The notes under the pieces were generated by a model. That model did not search any database and was not told the origin of the DNA. It worked only from the letters and a program-made list of their open reading frames with translations. From the NCBI GenBank assembly GCA_029817715.1, contig JARUPY010000470.1, positions 124,001 to 188,000 of the forward strand: a DNA stretch of 64,000 nucleotides, given 5' to 3'. Numbering within the stretch: the first letter of the stretch is position 1; each line of letters starts with the position of its first letter. Origin of the DNA: Melastoma dodecandrum. Lineage: Eukaryota > Streptophyta > Magnoliopsida > Myrtales > Melastomataceae. Shown one piece after another: positions 32,151 through 44,469 of the stretch. A program made the translations under genes and the position numbers.

Positions 32151-33310
32151 GAATATGATTGGCAAGATCAAAGCGATCAAAGAGTGGCCAGTACCAAGGA
32201 GTTTCCACGTCATTCGTAGCTCATGGTTTAGCGTCGTTCTACAGGAGATTCATTCGAGGTTTCAGCTCGATTACAGACCCTGTCACAGAGTTCTTAAAGG
32301 AGAAAAGTTTGAGTGGACTTCAGCCACACAAGCTAGTTTCGAGCGACTAAAAGAGTGTCCAAGCGAAGCACCCGTTTTCGCCTTACTTGACTTTGCGAGG
32401 TTGTTCGACGTCGAGTGAGACACATCCCAAGTTGGAATAGGAGGAGTGTTGATGCAGGAAGGGAGACCCATCGTTCACTTCAGCGAGAAGCTCAATGGGG
32501 CGAAACTCAACTTCTCAAAATATGACAAGGAGTTCTTAGCTATCGTTCGAGTATTTGAGACATGGAGCCACAACCTGCTGCCTAGAGAGTTCGTGCTACA
32601 CACCGACCATGAAGCTCTCAAATACATCAACAATTAGTACAAGCTTAGCCAGAGACATGCCAAATGGGTAGAGTTCCTTCAATCTTTCACTTTGGTGCTC
32701 AAGCACAAACCAGGAGCGAAGAATGTAGTTGTGAATGCCCTTTCGAGGAAGATGGTTTTCCTGTCCATAATGGAGACCAAGCTCATTGGTTTCGAGTACC
32801 TAAAGGATCTACTATATATGGGCGATGAGGATTTTGGAGGAGTCTTCGCCCAATGCGCCACTCCGGTGATTGATCGATTCCACCAGATGAATGGATTTCT
32901 CTTTCGCGACTCTAAGTTGTGCGATCTTACGAGTTTGAAGCGAGAGCTACTCGTTTGAGAAGTCCATGGAGGAGGAATCGCCGGATTTTTGGAGTTGACA
33001 AGACATTGTCGATGCTTTAGGAGAATTTCTATTGGTTTTAAATGGAGAAGCAAGTGAGGAATCTTATCTCAAGATGTGTTATCTACCACCAGGCGAAGAG
33101 CGAACCCACCCCAAGGATTTTATACTCCACTTCCTATTCCCGAGCAACCGTGGAAACTTGTGAGTACGGATTTTGTGTTGGGATTACCTAGAATGTAGCG
33201 AATGAAGGGTTCGATCATGGTTGTGGTCGATAGATTCTCGGAGATGGCACACTTCGTTCCATGCCAAAAGACGAACCATGCAACCAACGTAGCGGATTTA
33301 GATTTTCGGA
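32150..33310 (+). pseudogene. Ty3/gypsy RT end, RNase H and integrase start, decayed
   Basis: Plus-strand frames give HGLASFYRRFIRGFS (end of RT) and a GVLMQEGRPIVHFSEKLNGA stretch followed by YDKEFLAIVR and HTDHEALKYI (RNase H). Then come RHAKWVEFLQSF, a chromodomain-free linker, and WKLVSTDFVLGLP with [16 protein letters not shown] (integrase core start, first D). In-frame stops interrupt it at 32416, 32636, 32956 and 33197. It stops abruptly at about 33310, where Copia RT sequence begins. Confidence 0.88.
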
Positions 33311-34925
33311 GAGTGCTAAGGTTGCATGGAGAAGTACTACTCTTCGAGGATAATAAACCGTCAAATTATGAGGAAGCAGTCGCTTAAAATGATTCCGAGA
33401 AATGACTAGAAGCCATGAAATCAGATATGGACTCTATGTATACCAACCAAGTTTGGGAGTTGGTTGATGCGCTAGTTGGGGGAAAACCCATAGGGTACAA
33501 GTGGATCTTCAAGAAGAAGATTGACATGGAAGTAAATATAAGTACCTATAAAGCAAAGCTTGTGGCCAAGGGTTTCACTAAAGTCAAGGAATTGACGATG
33601 ATGAAACATTTTCACTGGTTGCAATGCTTAAGTCCATTAGAGTTTTGCTTGCGATAGCACCTTACAAAGATCATGAGATCTGGCAAATGGTTGTAAAAAC
33701 CGCTTTTCTGAATGGAAAGTTACACGAGGAAGTATTTATAGTATAACCTCCCGGTTTCATTGCATTTGAGAATGCAGAAAAAGTATGTAAGCTCAAGAGA
33801 TCCATTTATGGGCCAAAGCAAGCATCTTGGAGTTGGAATCTGCGATTTGACGAAGTGGTCAAAGAATTTGGCAATGTCAAGAATCCAGAGGAACCTTGCA
33901 TTTACAAGAAGGTTAGTGGGAGTAAGATTTCATTCCTAGTGTTGTATGTTGATGATATACTTCTGATAGGCAATGATATCCCTAGCCTAGAGTCTACCAA
34001 GACTTGACTGGGAGAGTGTTTCCCTATGAAGGATCTTGGGGAAGCGACAAATGTCTTGAGTATTCGATTATACTGAGATAGACAAAATAGGTCATTGGTT
34101 TTGAGTCAAAGTATATATATTGACAAGGTGCTGAATAGATTCAGCATGCAAGATTCCAAGAGAGGATTCAACATGGTGTACATCTTTCCAAGTCTATGTG
34201 TCCGAAGACACATGAAGAGAGAGAAAGGATGGACTAGATACCTTATGCCTCGATTAAAGGGTCCATTATGTATGCCATGATTTGCACTCGACTCGATGTC
34301 ACGTATGTTTTGAGCATGACAAGTAGATTTCAGTCCGATCCTGGAAAGGGCCATTGGACTATAGTAAAAACTATCCTCAAGCATCTTAGAAGAACAAATG
34401 GCATGTTCTTAATTTTTGGAGGAGATAAGGAGTTAGTTGTCAGAGGATATACTGACACTAGTTTCCAGACAAATTGGGATGATCTGAAGTCGCAGCAGGG
34501 TTATGTGTTTTGCTTGAATAGTGCCGTTGTATGTTGGAGGAGTTCCAAGCAAGAGACGGTTGTAGATTCTACAGCTGAATCCGAGTACATTGCAACTTCT
34601 GAGGCAGAAAAAGAAGCAGTGTGGATCAAGAACTACATAGGCGGAGCTTGAAGTGGTTCCGAGAATTGTTGACCCAGTGACATTGTACTACGACGATGCA
34701 GCAATAGCACAGGCTAAGGAGCCGAGGTCTCACCTACGATCCGAGCACGTACTATAGAAATATCACATCCTCCGAGAGATTGTTCGGAGGGGTGACATGT
34801 TTGTTAGCAGAGTTGTTACGAGCGAGAATATCGCGGACCCACTCACAAAGGCCTTACCGCTATAGAAAGATGAGACCCATGTGAGGAGCCTAGGACTTCC
34901 AGTCTATAGTGATTGGCAATAGTGC
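33311..34925 (+). pseudogene. Ty1/copia RT and RNase H, decayed
   Basis: After [16 protein letters not shown] the frames give a GYKWIFKKK segment, LVAKGFTK, MVVKTAFLNGKLHEE and SIYGPKQASWSWNLRF. The catalytic LYVDDILLIGND (about 33945) follows, then KDLGEA, SQSIYIDKVL and a long RNase H end with DSTAESEYIATSEAEKEAVWIK. The last part, KEPRSHLRSEHVL and a NIADPLTKALPL segment, is followed by a purine tract and an LTR. Many stops and frame changes are present. It belongs to the same general Copia type as the integrase at 1-924. Confidence 0.9.
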
Positions 34926-34936
34926 AAGTGGGAGAT
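34926..34936 (+). other. Polypurine tract of the Copia relic
   Basis: AAGTGGGAGAT precedes the LTR start at 34937 (TATTAGTGTGTACAC; the inverted copy at 39668 shows the undamaged TGTTAGTGTG). Confidence 0.7.
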
Positions 34937-36760
34937 TATTAGTGTGTACACTTATGTGCCAAGACACTTTATTGTATTTGTGAGAAATTAATTAATAAAG
35001 GCGAGTTTGTCATTGATTATTTCACTTTTCTGCATGTAAATTATTAATGATAAATTCTCACAGATTAATGATTATATGAATCTGAAATAGTCCGCGATCT
35101 GATAGATACTTAGATGAGACAAGAACATCTAGATCATCGTTAAGTATAACTGAGATCAAGATAGACCGAGGGATAGTGTATCTAAGTTATACTTAAGGGC
35201 ACCTTGAGATTAGGGATACTGGACAAGACCCATTTTAAGAGGATACCACATATAAAATATCATTGATCAATCCTCTTTTTGGACGAGTATAACTAATCTT
35301 TTGACTTGAGACATTTATTTATTCTATGCGCAGAGTTTGTGCGTTTTGACGTCATTATAAGCAGTCTTTAACCGGACTGTGAGTAATACGATTGTTAGGT
35401 GTGTGACAAAGCATAGAGAGAATAGAGTTGAGTTTAGATAGGATTCATCGCTTTTTTGGATTAGAGAGTTGACATCTAAGCCACTTGATAGAGATATTAG
35501 TAACTCTAAAATCCCTGGCCATGGGAGGAATGTTTTCCCTTCAAGAAAGTCTACTATATCTTGGTAATCAAGTAAAACAATTAATTAGGTGATGTTGTAT
35601 CTTATGCCAAATTAATTGGGATGTCGTCTAGATGAAGAGATTGAATTACACAATAATCGGTTCATAATGGTTTATGATTTATCATCATTATTATAGACGT
35701 TGGATGACTACAAATACCTAGACAGTTACCTGTATGGATTTACACTGCCTTCGTGTTTAGGACCTAGAAGGTCGCACGCAAAGCACGTTGACACGAACAT
35801 TTATTATTTAGTGGATACTTAATATTATTTCAGCATTATAATTAATTGGATGATTAATTTATTCTGAAATATCGAAAGCAAATATTAACAAAGATCGAAT
35901 ATGAATTTATTCGGGTCAATTTATGTTAACCTTGAAATAAAATGACATTTAATTTAATAATAGTTAAATGTTATTCCAGTTAATTATTTGAATATTGAGT
36001 AAAAAATATCCGAAATAGTTATTTAAATTATTAAATAATATTGGATTATTTATTTAATTGTTTTAATCAATGAAAGAAGTACACGTTTTCTTATTTGGAA
36101 TAGATTTTTCAATAGGAGTATATTTATTAATAAATCTTCAAATAAAATCATTTAGTTGATTAATTTTTTTTATTATTAAAATCTTATTAAGATTTGTAAT
36201 CAATCAGATTTTGATTATAATATTTTAACTAAGAGAAATATTAAGGACGTGGTTTTTATAAATGAGAAAAAAAACAAACAAACCGTGTGTATGCTTCTGG
36301 TGAGAGAGGAAAAATTTACGTTTTCAAACTAACAGAGAAACATTTCTTTTGAGATGTTTCTCCTTCATCAATTCGGCTAGCATCTATCAGATCGTCAAGT
36401 ATTCGTGATCGTATATGCGTGGATACCGCTAGAGGAGTCATGCGTGAGGCTCTTGTTCGTTCGTGAACTACGTTTGATTTACCGAAAATTTCAAGGTATA
36501 ATTTCCGAGTAAAGTTTTTCTGGTTGTTTTATCGCAAATATTTTATACATACCACGATGAGCCTGTTTTTTTGGGCTTGAAAATCTATTTTTATCGCTTC
36601 CGTGTGGAAATTACTAAAAATTTTAGTAACCGATTACTAACAAAATTACTAAAAAAAAGTTACTATTTAGTAATATTTACTAAAAAAAATTATTGTTTAG
36701 TAATTTTTATTAATCGATTCCTGAAATTTAGTAAACTACGTAACGTTTCGTGCACATAAC
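34937..36760 (+). repeat. Copia LTR (3'), family with TGTTAGTGTGTGC start
   Basis: It starts TATTAGTGTGTACACTTATG and follows the RNase H end and PPT. The first part, up to about 35790, matches the reverse complement of 38826-39668. A TATA-like TTTTATAAATG lies near 36253, followed by a leader-like segment. The right end is not certain because no second complete copy exists in the window; it lies somewhere between 36500 and 36760. Confidence 0.75.
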
Positions 36761-36764
36761 GTTA

Positions 36765-37045
36765 GCCTTACCCTTCAACGATATATATCTATCACGTTTT
36801 CTTATAAGAAAAACGACACGGCTTGTTCATTTTCTTATAGCTCGAGCATGACTTCGCCGACGATCATTATCCGATTCTTCTTGACGGGTCACGATCATTC
36901 CATTATCGTGGGTTTTTTTTTCTCCGTATTTTCGTGACATTTGTTCCCACTTGCGATGGTGTGGTTGGAAATCGTTACAGTACACGAATAACAGTAAGAA
37001 AGAAAATGGTTTGTCGGGAGACGAAACGTGTTGCACGGTTCTTGA
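36765..37045. repeat. Orphan copy of BAHD upstream DNA
   Basis: CGTTTTCTTATAAG...CGACACGGC and TTCGCCGACGATCAT, then AATGGTTTGTCGGGAGACGAAACG, match the flanks upstream of the BAHD genes (5780-6160) in diverged form. Part of it (36790-36965) also matches 56145-56215 in inverted orientation, directly upstream of BAHD copy 3. No gene is attached. Confidence 0.65.
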
Positions 37046-38060
37046 GGCCCCACGTACCGTGAATTTTTCTTTTCCATGCGTTCACGTAGAAATTGACAGA
37101 ATCAGGGTCATTTTCCATTAATTTTTGGATACGATACGATACAATATTCTTGTCCAACAAATCCAGGATCGATAAGTCAAAATTGGTAGCGAATTTATGG
37201 AAGTGGCTAGCCTTGATGAGGGTATTTATGTAAGTCAAAATTGACGGTCTTCCACGTTTGATGCGAGTTTGCGAAGTCGGGATCCACTCGAGAGGAACAT
37301 TCGAGATAGAAAGTACCTTTACGGTGCTTAAGCACCTCAACTCGAGAAGACATGAGTTGTCTCGAGATCTATCCCAACTCGTGACCCAGGAACTCGAGAA
37401 CGCGCAAGGTCGATTTTGGAGACAGCTCGAGCGATGGGAGAAGGAAGCTGCAGCGACGAGAAACTCAAGAGACGGTTACGGTCTGATAGCTCCGATCTCA
37501 TAACTTGCAGCCCATGGTCGCACCTGCTCCACTACCATACCCACCAGCTTTTCAGATCTTGTCGGGGGAAATAATATGTTTCCCTTTCTTATCTTTTGCT
37601 GTTATTTTCAGTATCTTTGTTTCGTTTTCCTGGTTGTCTTTTTTTGGGCAGCCTATATGAGTTTTTGCAATGTAACCCAGAAAAGACAGCTTATCAGTTT
37701 AAATCTAGAAACTATTTGAGTTTATCTTTTTCTTATCACTCAGTGGATTCCGTGTGTAGCGAGATTACCCAAGCATTCATTAAACCGGTGGTGCGTAGCT
37801 GTATCCGATCATAATATCGACCCCGAGTCCAAATACGATGGTGTTGTTGCAATATCTGTACGCGGTCCGGGCAGGACACGTCCATTCTTCGGTAGTGGCT
37901 TAGTTTGTATCCGAAGGCTTGCGCGTCATTATCCTTTACTTTCGAATTTATCATCCATGCCGGTCATCGTTTTCCATCTTGGTTCGTTTGTCGTTGACCA
38001 ATCGAGCCATAAGTTGACGAGGAATAAGTTGTGGCATCAGGTGGTTGTGTATGTGTGTCG
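37046..38060. other. Unassigned stretch between two BAHD flank copies
   Basis: A short frame at 37258-37503 (81 codons) reads as a charged, Glu/Arg-rich helix-like stretch without a recognisable domain. Another on the minus strand at 37736-37954 is likewise unrecognised. Several CTCGAG sites cluster at 37285-37440. It could be the leader of a retroelement or a gene relic. Confidence 0.3.
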
Positions 38061-38064
38061 TACT

Positions 38065-38823
38065 ATTCTACTATTATATTTATTAATAATACTAATAGAT
38101 TTCAACATAATCGAAAGCACATCCTAATACCATTGAAATTTCTAAGGTGATATGCATTTTTCTCGTAACCATAATAAATGCTGCTCATGAGTTTTTAATT
38201 ATTCAGTAGTACGTTTTTAGGTTGATGTCATATTGGAGAACGTTAGAAGATATATTTATCATGTTTTCTTATGGGTTTAAAGCAAGTAACACGACACGGG
38301 CATGAATTCGCCGAGAAGATCATCTGCAGAGCCTGCCCTTGGGATAGTGAGTCAATAGAAGAAGCAGTGGGTGTAATTCGAGTCAAGGCATGTTTGGATG
38401 GACTCATCTTGTCCTAAAAGATTATAAAAATGAAGTCACATTTCTCACGGGTCATGACCATTCTATTTATCGTGCTTTTTGGCAGTCGGTGGCTGGTTCG
38501 ATGGCTCTGTACGAATTAGCTCGAACACAAATAACTTCTTGCCTAGAATTCATCTTCTTCTGTGCCTGTACCCAACAACAGTAAGACAATAATAAATGGT
38601 TTGTCGGGAGACAAAACGTGTTGCACGGTTATTAAAATTTTGTCCAATATTGGATTTGGGAAATGATTTTTTTTATATAAAATATTATATATACTTCATT
38701 AGTCTAATTAAATAGGTGTTACTACATGATATGGGTGACATGATGCTAACTATAGAGCATCCACGGGGACATAAAGGAAGTGATATTGTGAATTTTCTTT
38801 TCCATCCTTTGTAGATTTGACCA
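38065..38823. repeat. Second orphan copy of BAHD upstream DNA
   Basis: From about 38070 to GTAGATTTGACC at 38821 it follows 5625-6350 and 44510-45235 closely, including the module at 38563-38633. It stops where the inverted Copia LTR begins. The BAHD gene itself is absent on the side where it should lie. Confidence 0.85.
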
Positions 38824-39668
38824 AACCCTCTAGGTTCTATATACGAAGGCAATGTACATCCATACATAGACTGAGGTAACCGTCTAGCAACAGTTTTCAG
38901 TCACCCAACGTAATAGAATATTGGTCATGAACCAAAACCGCTATGAACCGATTTCTGTGTAATTCAATCTCTTCATCTCACCGATATCCTGATTAATTCA
39001 GTGCAGTATGTGTCATCACTGAATTAATCATTTTACTTTATTTCTGAGATATAATAGATCTTAACTTGAATGATAAACATTCCCCCATGGCCGCGTGTTT
39101 AAAATCACTAATATCTCAATCAAGAGGCCGTGATGTCAAATCTCTAATCCAAGTGAAAGATGAATAATATTTGACTCAACACTATCATCTCTACGCTTCG
39201 TTGAACACCCAATAACCGTATTACTCACAATCCGATTAAAGACTGCTTTTAACGGCATCAAAGTGGACAACTTCACACATAGAATAAATAAAAGTCTCAA
39301 GTCAAGAGATCGGTTACACTCGTTCAACAAGAGAAGTGACCAATGACACTTAATATGTAGTATTCTCTATAAACGGGTCGTGTCCAGTGTACCATAAACT
39401 TAGGCACCCCCGAGTATAACTTGAACATCCATCCATTGGTCTAACTCGACCTTAGTTATACTTGGCGTTGATCTAGATGTTTATGTCCCATCTAAACATC
39501 TATCCGATCAAGGACAATTCTAGATTGACAAATAATCAATCTATGGGACTTTACCATAAAGTTAATTACGAGCAGAAAAGTAATTAATAAACAACAAATA
39601 CTTGCCTTTATTAACAACTATTCACATATATTACAAAGTGTCTTGGCACATACGTGCACACACTAACA
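38824..39668 (-). repeat. Truncated Copia LTR, inverted
   Basis: Reverse complement of the LTR at 34937: on the minus strand it starts TGTTAGTGTGTGCACG at 39668 and matches to about 38826, ending inside the LTR. No PPT precedes the start and no PBS follows, so it is a truncated or solo piece. 39669-39816 beyond it is an unrecognised spacer up to the duplication edge. Confidence 0.8.
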
Positions 39669-39816
39669 GTATACACATCAACTTTCATCAACACTTGTAA
39701 CTTTTCATCTTTTCATGTCAGCTTCTTCGGGTTTTTTCCTTAGATGTCTTTTTTTACCGCAAAGGAAGTACCTTACCTTACTGCTACCATTGGATATAGT
39801 GCTACTTATTGGTAAA

Positions 39817-41142
39817 TGACTCCCCTAGGGTTCTTGCTTCACCTGTCAAGTTTCTTTGATCAAATCTTCAGATAAAAAGGTAGATTGTATCTCACCAATC
39901 GTGAGAATACTTCTCTTGTACAAGAACGTCTCCCGAGGTTCTTGTATGAAAACCTTATAGTGATTTTACCAGCAACATCACTTAGAACTACTCATCGATT
40001 TGGTCATCGATATTCTCCAAATCTAAAGATGTGTAGATGTTTGTTGACAATGCAAAAATATCTGGCCTGATTATGAGGAGCCCATAAATTCAGGTCATTT
40101 TATGAGAAACCTAGAAACTCATTTCGCCAACCCATATGAAGTCTACCAAGACCGTGACATAATTTTTGGGCTCATTTTATAAAGTCCATAAGTCCAGGGG
40201 TCTTTAAGAGTCTTTACAAACTCACCGTTATGTGAGCCCGCTAAGGAAGTACTAAGTCTACAAAGGACTGTCGGGGTCAGAGTCTACGAGGATCAGAAAA
40301 GATTTTGACTCCGAGAATTTCGGAAAAAGGGTTATGGGACCACGTTCCCATGATTTGAAAAGATCTTCAGCTGGAGAAAATCTGAGGATACGACTCTAAT
40401 TATTTAATTTAATATAAGAAAGTTGTTAATTCTACGGCGTGGATAAGAGCCACATCTACCATGATCAGGTTCTTACCAAGATTATAGGGAGTTAATTGAG
40501 AGGGCCACGACCTGTCAAAATATCGTAAGAACATGGCATACATCCTAAGCATATCAAAGATACGGTATAAAAGGGAGAAGATCTTTTTAAGGAAAGAACA
40601 CGATCAATCAGCCAAACCCCGGCCTGAGCGAACTCGCAAGGGTTCTTTGGTCTTCGCCTCCACCACCAGAGTGAGCAACCGTAGCTCTGGTATCCAAAAT
40701 CCGTCAGCATTCCATCGTCGGGACGAGCAACCGTAGTTCTGACAATCAATCTCCGCCTTCCACCCACCGTTAGGACGAGCAACCGTAGTCCCGGCGACCA
40801 ATTCCGTCTTCATTCCGCCATCAGGGTGAGCAACCGTAGCCTTGGTATCCACATCCGCCACTATCTTCGACCACTCTTCGTCCACCAAGCTCCAGCGACC
40901 ACATTCCACCATCCAAGTTCACAAGTCTACAGCGCCCAGCAGCAAGTCTACGACGTCACCACCATCTGTACCGTCATCTTTACTATATTTTTATGACTCT
41001 AAGCTTTTGTTTTCTATTGTAAGACATCATTTGATCAATTTAAATCATCTTTTTACTTACTGGCGACCACATCTGAATCTCTGTGAGTCCTATTGCCAAA
41101 TATTTTCAACGTGATCCGTTTCGATGCGAACAACGTCTAATT
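39817..41142 (+). mobile_element. Ty3/gypsy-type LTR, duplicated copy
   Basis: Copy of the LTR at 925-2255, including its GAGCAACCGTAG array at about 40670-40870. Differences are small (for example AAGTGAAGTTGTTAA shortened to AAGTTGTTAA at 40420). Confidence 0.6.
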
Positions 41143-41169
41143 ATCAGTAGGATTTAGTGGACATATCTC

Positions 41170-41520
41170 TTGTCATTCTAAGCATGAAAAAACTTTGTCA
41201 AAGAAACGCTTGTTACTCATAGTCTCGGCAAGCTCTCCAACACACTCCCTAGCTCGGTTGTTTTTTTCTCCTTGAGCACATTCGTTAGAACCATGTTGGA
41301 TAGACTCAGTTGAATCTCCGATCATGTCATAGCATCTATGTTCACCTACCGGTCAAACATCAGCATAAAAAATTCTTCGACTGATTTACAAGAGCTTCAT
41401 CTATTCTACTCTGTATTAGTATTGCCCTCATCTTGATCAGCCACAACCTGAAATTCATGCTCCCAACCAACTTCTTGATTTTGAACTTGCCACATGCCCT
41501 AGATCTTGATTCTACATGAC
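41170..41520 (-). pseudogene. Copia gag remnant, duplicated copy
   Basis: Copy of 2285-2645 with the same broken gag frames on the minus strand and additional small changes (AGCTCTCCAACACACTCC at 41231). Confidence 0.55.
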
Positions 41521-42415
41521 TCAGCCTTTATGTCAATTGTAGGCGTGCGAAAGCCGTCGACAGCCTGTCAAATCGAATCTGGTCCCCAGTTAGACTTTTA
41601 TGAAAAAGAAGGAGACGAAAAATTTACGTGATTCCGTCAGGTTGGCTTATATCCATGGACATAGAAGAAGATTAAGATGGTATACAAAATTAGGTTGAGA
41701 GATTTTCTAATCGTTTCGATTTACCTGAATATAAGATCCTGATTTTCCGGTAAATGAAAAACCTTGTATTTCTTAATGGTCACCTTTTCTTTTCCCAACC
41801 CCGTTTGCACTCGTGTCTCACTACATCCATGTTGCCATGGTTTGCCGTCTGATTATTATTCTTCTCTTTGTAGTGACACTTATTTAAAAGATAGTTGCAC
41901 TTTCAAGTTATAAAAAATCTATTTAATATTCTCTCTTACGTGGCAGGTAAAAGATACTAGTAATATAATCAAATATCACCACCAATATATTTTCTCACAA
42001 AGATATATCATCGTTTTTTAGTGTGCTAAATCTTTTCCGAACCCCCATATATCCAGGACAACAAATCTTATCAATAATATAATGAAATTTAAAAGACAGA
42101 GTTATTAAAAATTATGGACGGGGTGAGCATGGGATTCAAGTATCCAAAACCAATAGGTTCTTAGGGTGATATGAAAGTTTCTTACATTTCAATTTTAAGA
42201 AGCCAAGGCAGGTTTTAATAAATTAAGACCCTTCTACTTACCAAATAAAAAACCTATTGACTACCGCTTTTCTACCGAATACATACCAAAAACTTTTTCT
42301 GGATAATAGATGAGATTTGAAGAATCAAAACAGCATATGAAAATTTATAATTTCTATTCTTTTTATAGAAAATTATTTAATTGATAGAAGCTAGTAAAAT
42401 TAGTTCAATTATTGA

Positions 42416-42550
42416 CAGTGGCGGAGCTAGTAAAATTAGATAAGGGGGCTAAATTGAACTAAACAAAATTTCTAACCTAATTTTCTTTTTTGTTTTCAAA
42501 AGCCCGGGGGAGCATGATGATCCCCTTCTGTGCCCCTGGCTCCGCCACTT
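42416..42550. mobile_element. hAT-type MITE with 8-bp TSD, duplicated copy
   Basis: Same 135-base element and ATTATTGA target duplications (42408-42415 and 42551-42558) as at 3535-3669. Confidence 0.85.
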
Positions 42551-42850
42551 ATTATTGATAGTGGTAATGTTTAGTTAAGACAATATTACTTTTTTTATTT
42601 TTCTAATTTATTTCGAATTTTAGTAATTTGAGATTTTAGAATTTTATTTAGAGGGGAAGTCGGCCTTCGATTTTGTTGGCTAATGAATGGTGTCATTTAT
42701 AATAAAAAGGGAATATAATAAATGGGTCCCTTTTGACATACAGATGCGTTCTTTTATTCAACCACATATTTCAACCACGGATTACATATTCTTACTTAGT
42801 CTAACGAACTTGCACAGGAACCCCTGTTCTCCCTAACAACATGCCAGATA

Positions 42851-44326
42851 CTACGGTGGCGAGACCACGGACTCCGATTTGGTGGCCGGATCGTTCCTCT
42901 TGTTTCGTCCAAGTGCCGCATTAAGCTCTCCCTCAAAGCGGTCCATGGCGGCCGCAGGCAGGCACATAGGCACCACCATCCCCTCCTCCCCTTTCCCGTT
43001 CTTATATGGTATGTAGAAGCTCGATGTCCCTGCTATGGCCCCGATCACCCCTACTGCAGGCCCGCTGTATTTGGGCTTCCCCCATCCTAAATCCATATCC
43101 CTGGACCTTATCCTCGCCAAGTCCGACACAATGAAGCTCCTCGCGACTGTGAAATGAGGCCTCCCCCTGGCCACCAGAAGGTCCAGCACAGACTTCACGT
43201 ATTCCTCCGTTGCGCAGGCCTTGGCCTTCTTGATCAGATCAAGGGCGTAGGCCAGAGGATTCGTGGAGAGCCTCTCCGCTGTTGTGATTGCCGCGGGGAA
43301 GACTATGGCGTTACCATAGTATCCCTTCGGGAGGGGCGGGTTGAGCTTGTTCCGGCAATTGACGACGCAGAGCACGCGCGTCTCCTCTTCCGGGTTGGGG
43401 CCGAGTGCGATCGTCCGACACCGCCAAAGGCAGGCAGTGACGATCTCGAAGGCAGTGCATCCACGCAGGTGAAGAGGGAGAGAGCAACAGAGATCCGCGA
43501 TTTCGGAGGAACGTATGAAGAAGGAACGGTGAGATAGGCCGTTTAAAGGTAAGATGGTGGCCTGTGTGTCGGGGAGGTCATCATATTCATGGTGCATGTA
43601 GGTCACTTGAGGAAGGATCCTGGCTTCAAGGAGCTCCCTGCTCCACACGGGGAGGATGGACGGGACCGAAGCACCTTGAGCCATTTCTCCTACAGCGTAA
43701 AGGAACTGGGCCAGCCCCTGTCCATCACACATGGCATGGTTCATCCGCAAGGCGAGTATGAACCCTCCACAGTTGAGGCGTGTTAACTGTCGAGAAGTTA
43801 GTTATAGCAGTTAAAACGCTTCTTAGCAAAATTGTTCTACTATAGTGACTGTAGCATAAAAGTAACCCAACACGAGTTACACTACCTGAATAAGCAGCAA
43901 AGGGGTGTCGAGGATATCCGATGACCCGGGTACATCAAACAGAAGCTCCTCAAAGCAGGGGAATGGAGGCTGGAGGGCATCACCAAACTCTTCGAGGGTG
44001 ACATCAGCATCGGCCTCTATGAAAATGACTCCCTCGCCGGTGCAGTCCACGACCAGCTTCCGTCCCGGAAGCTCTCTGAGCCGGCCGGCGAACGGGTAAT
44101 AATACACGAGCGCCTTGGCCAGGCCCTCCATGAAGAATAGGGCGGGGTCCCTAATGGAGCCACGGGGGTAGAACTGGATGAGGGGAAGCTGGAAGCGGAG
44201 GCCCTCCTGGTCATCAATGTCAGAGAGCCTCTTGTACTCCCGGGGGGTAGGCTCAGAAGGTCGTATGAGCTCATGTTCGTTCCTCGTCACTGTGAAGATC
44301 AGTCCATCGCGATTCCCGGGTGCCAT
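42851..44326 (-). CDS. BAHD acyltransferase, benzyl-alcohol benzoyltransferase-like (copy 2)
   Basis: Exons 44326-43886 and 43786-42851 on the minus strand with a 99-base GT-AG intron between, 458 residues. HAMCD is at 164-168 and DLGWG at 379-383, as in copy 1. It differs from copy 1 at nine residues by eye. In exon 1 [10 protein letters not shown] replaces [10 protein letters not shown]. In exon 2 NCRN replaces NCQN, RGRPHF replaces RGRLHF, RIRSRD replaces RVRAGD, and SESV replaces SESM. Judged against the third, older copy, most of the exon 1 and NCRN/RGRP states here are ancestral, while the FFMEG Met and RIRSRD are new. No lesion is seen, so it may be functional. Neighbours and promoter are as in copy 1. 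Confidence 0.93.
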
Positions 44327-44383
44327 TTCGGAAGGGCAAGGGTGGGGAGTGTTTCGCGTTATATTGAAATAGGAGGATGCCCA

Positions 44384-44390
44384 ATTTATA
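44384..44390 (-). promoter_or_regulatory. TATA box of BAHD copy 2
   Basis: TATAAAT on the minus strand, 58-64 bases upstream of the ATG at 44326, unchanged from copy 1. Confidence 0.6.
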
Positions 44391-44469
44391 CTTGCGAGTG
44401 TGACGTAATATTCTACTAATATATTTGTTGATAAAATTTTCAAAAAATAACCCGGTCTTCATACGTGAA

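Noticed and set aside
37736..37954. Organelle DNA insertion or conserved gene
   Set aside because: The frame and sequence around it do not match any plastid or mitochondrial gene that I recognise.
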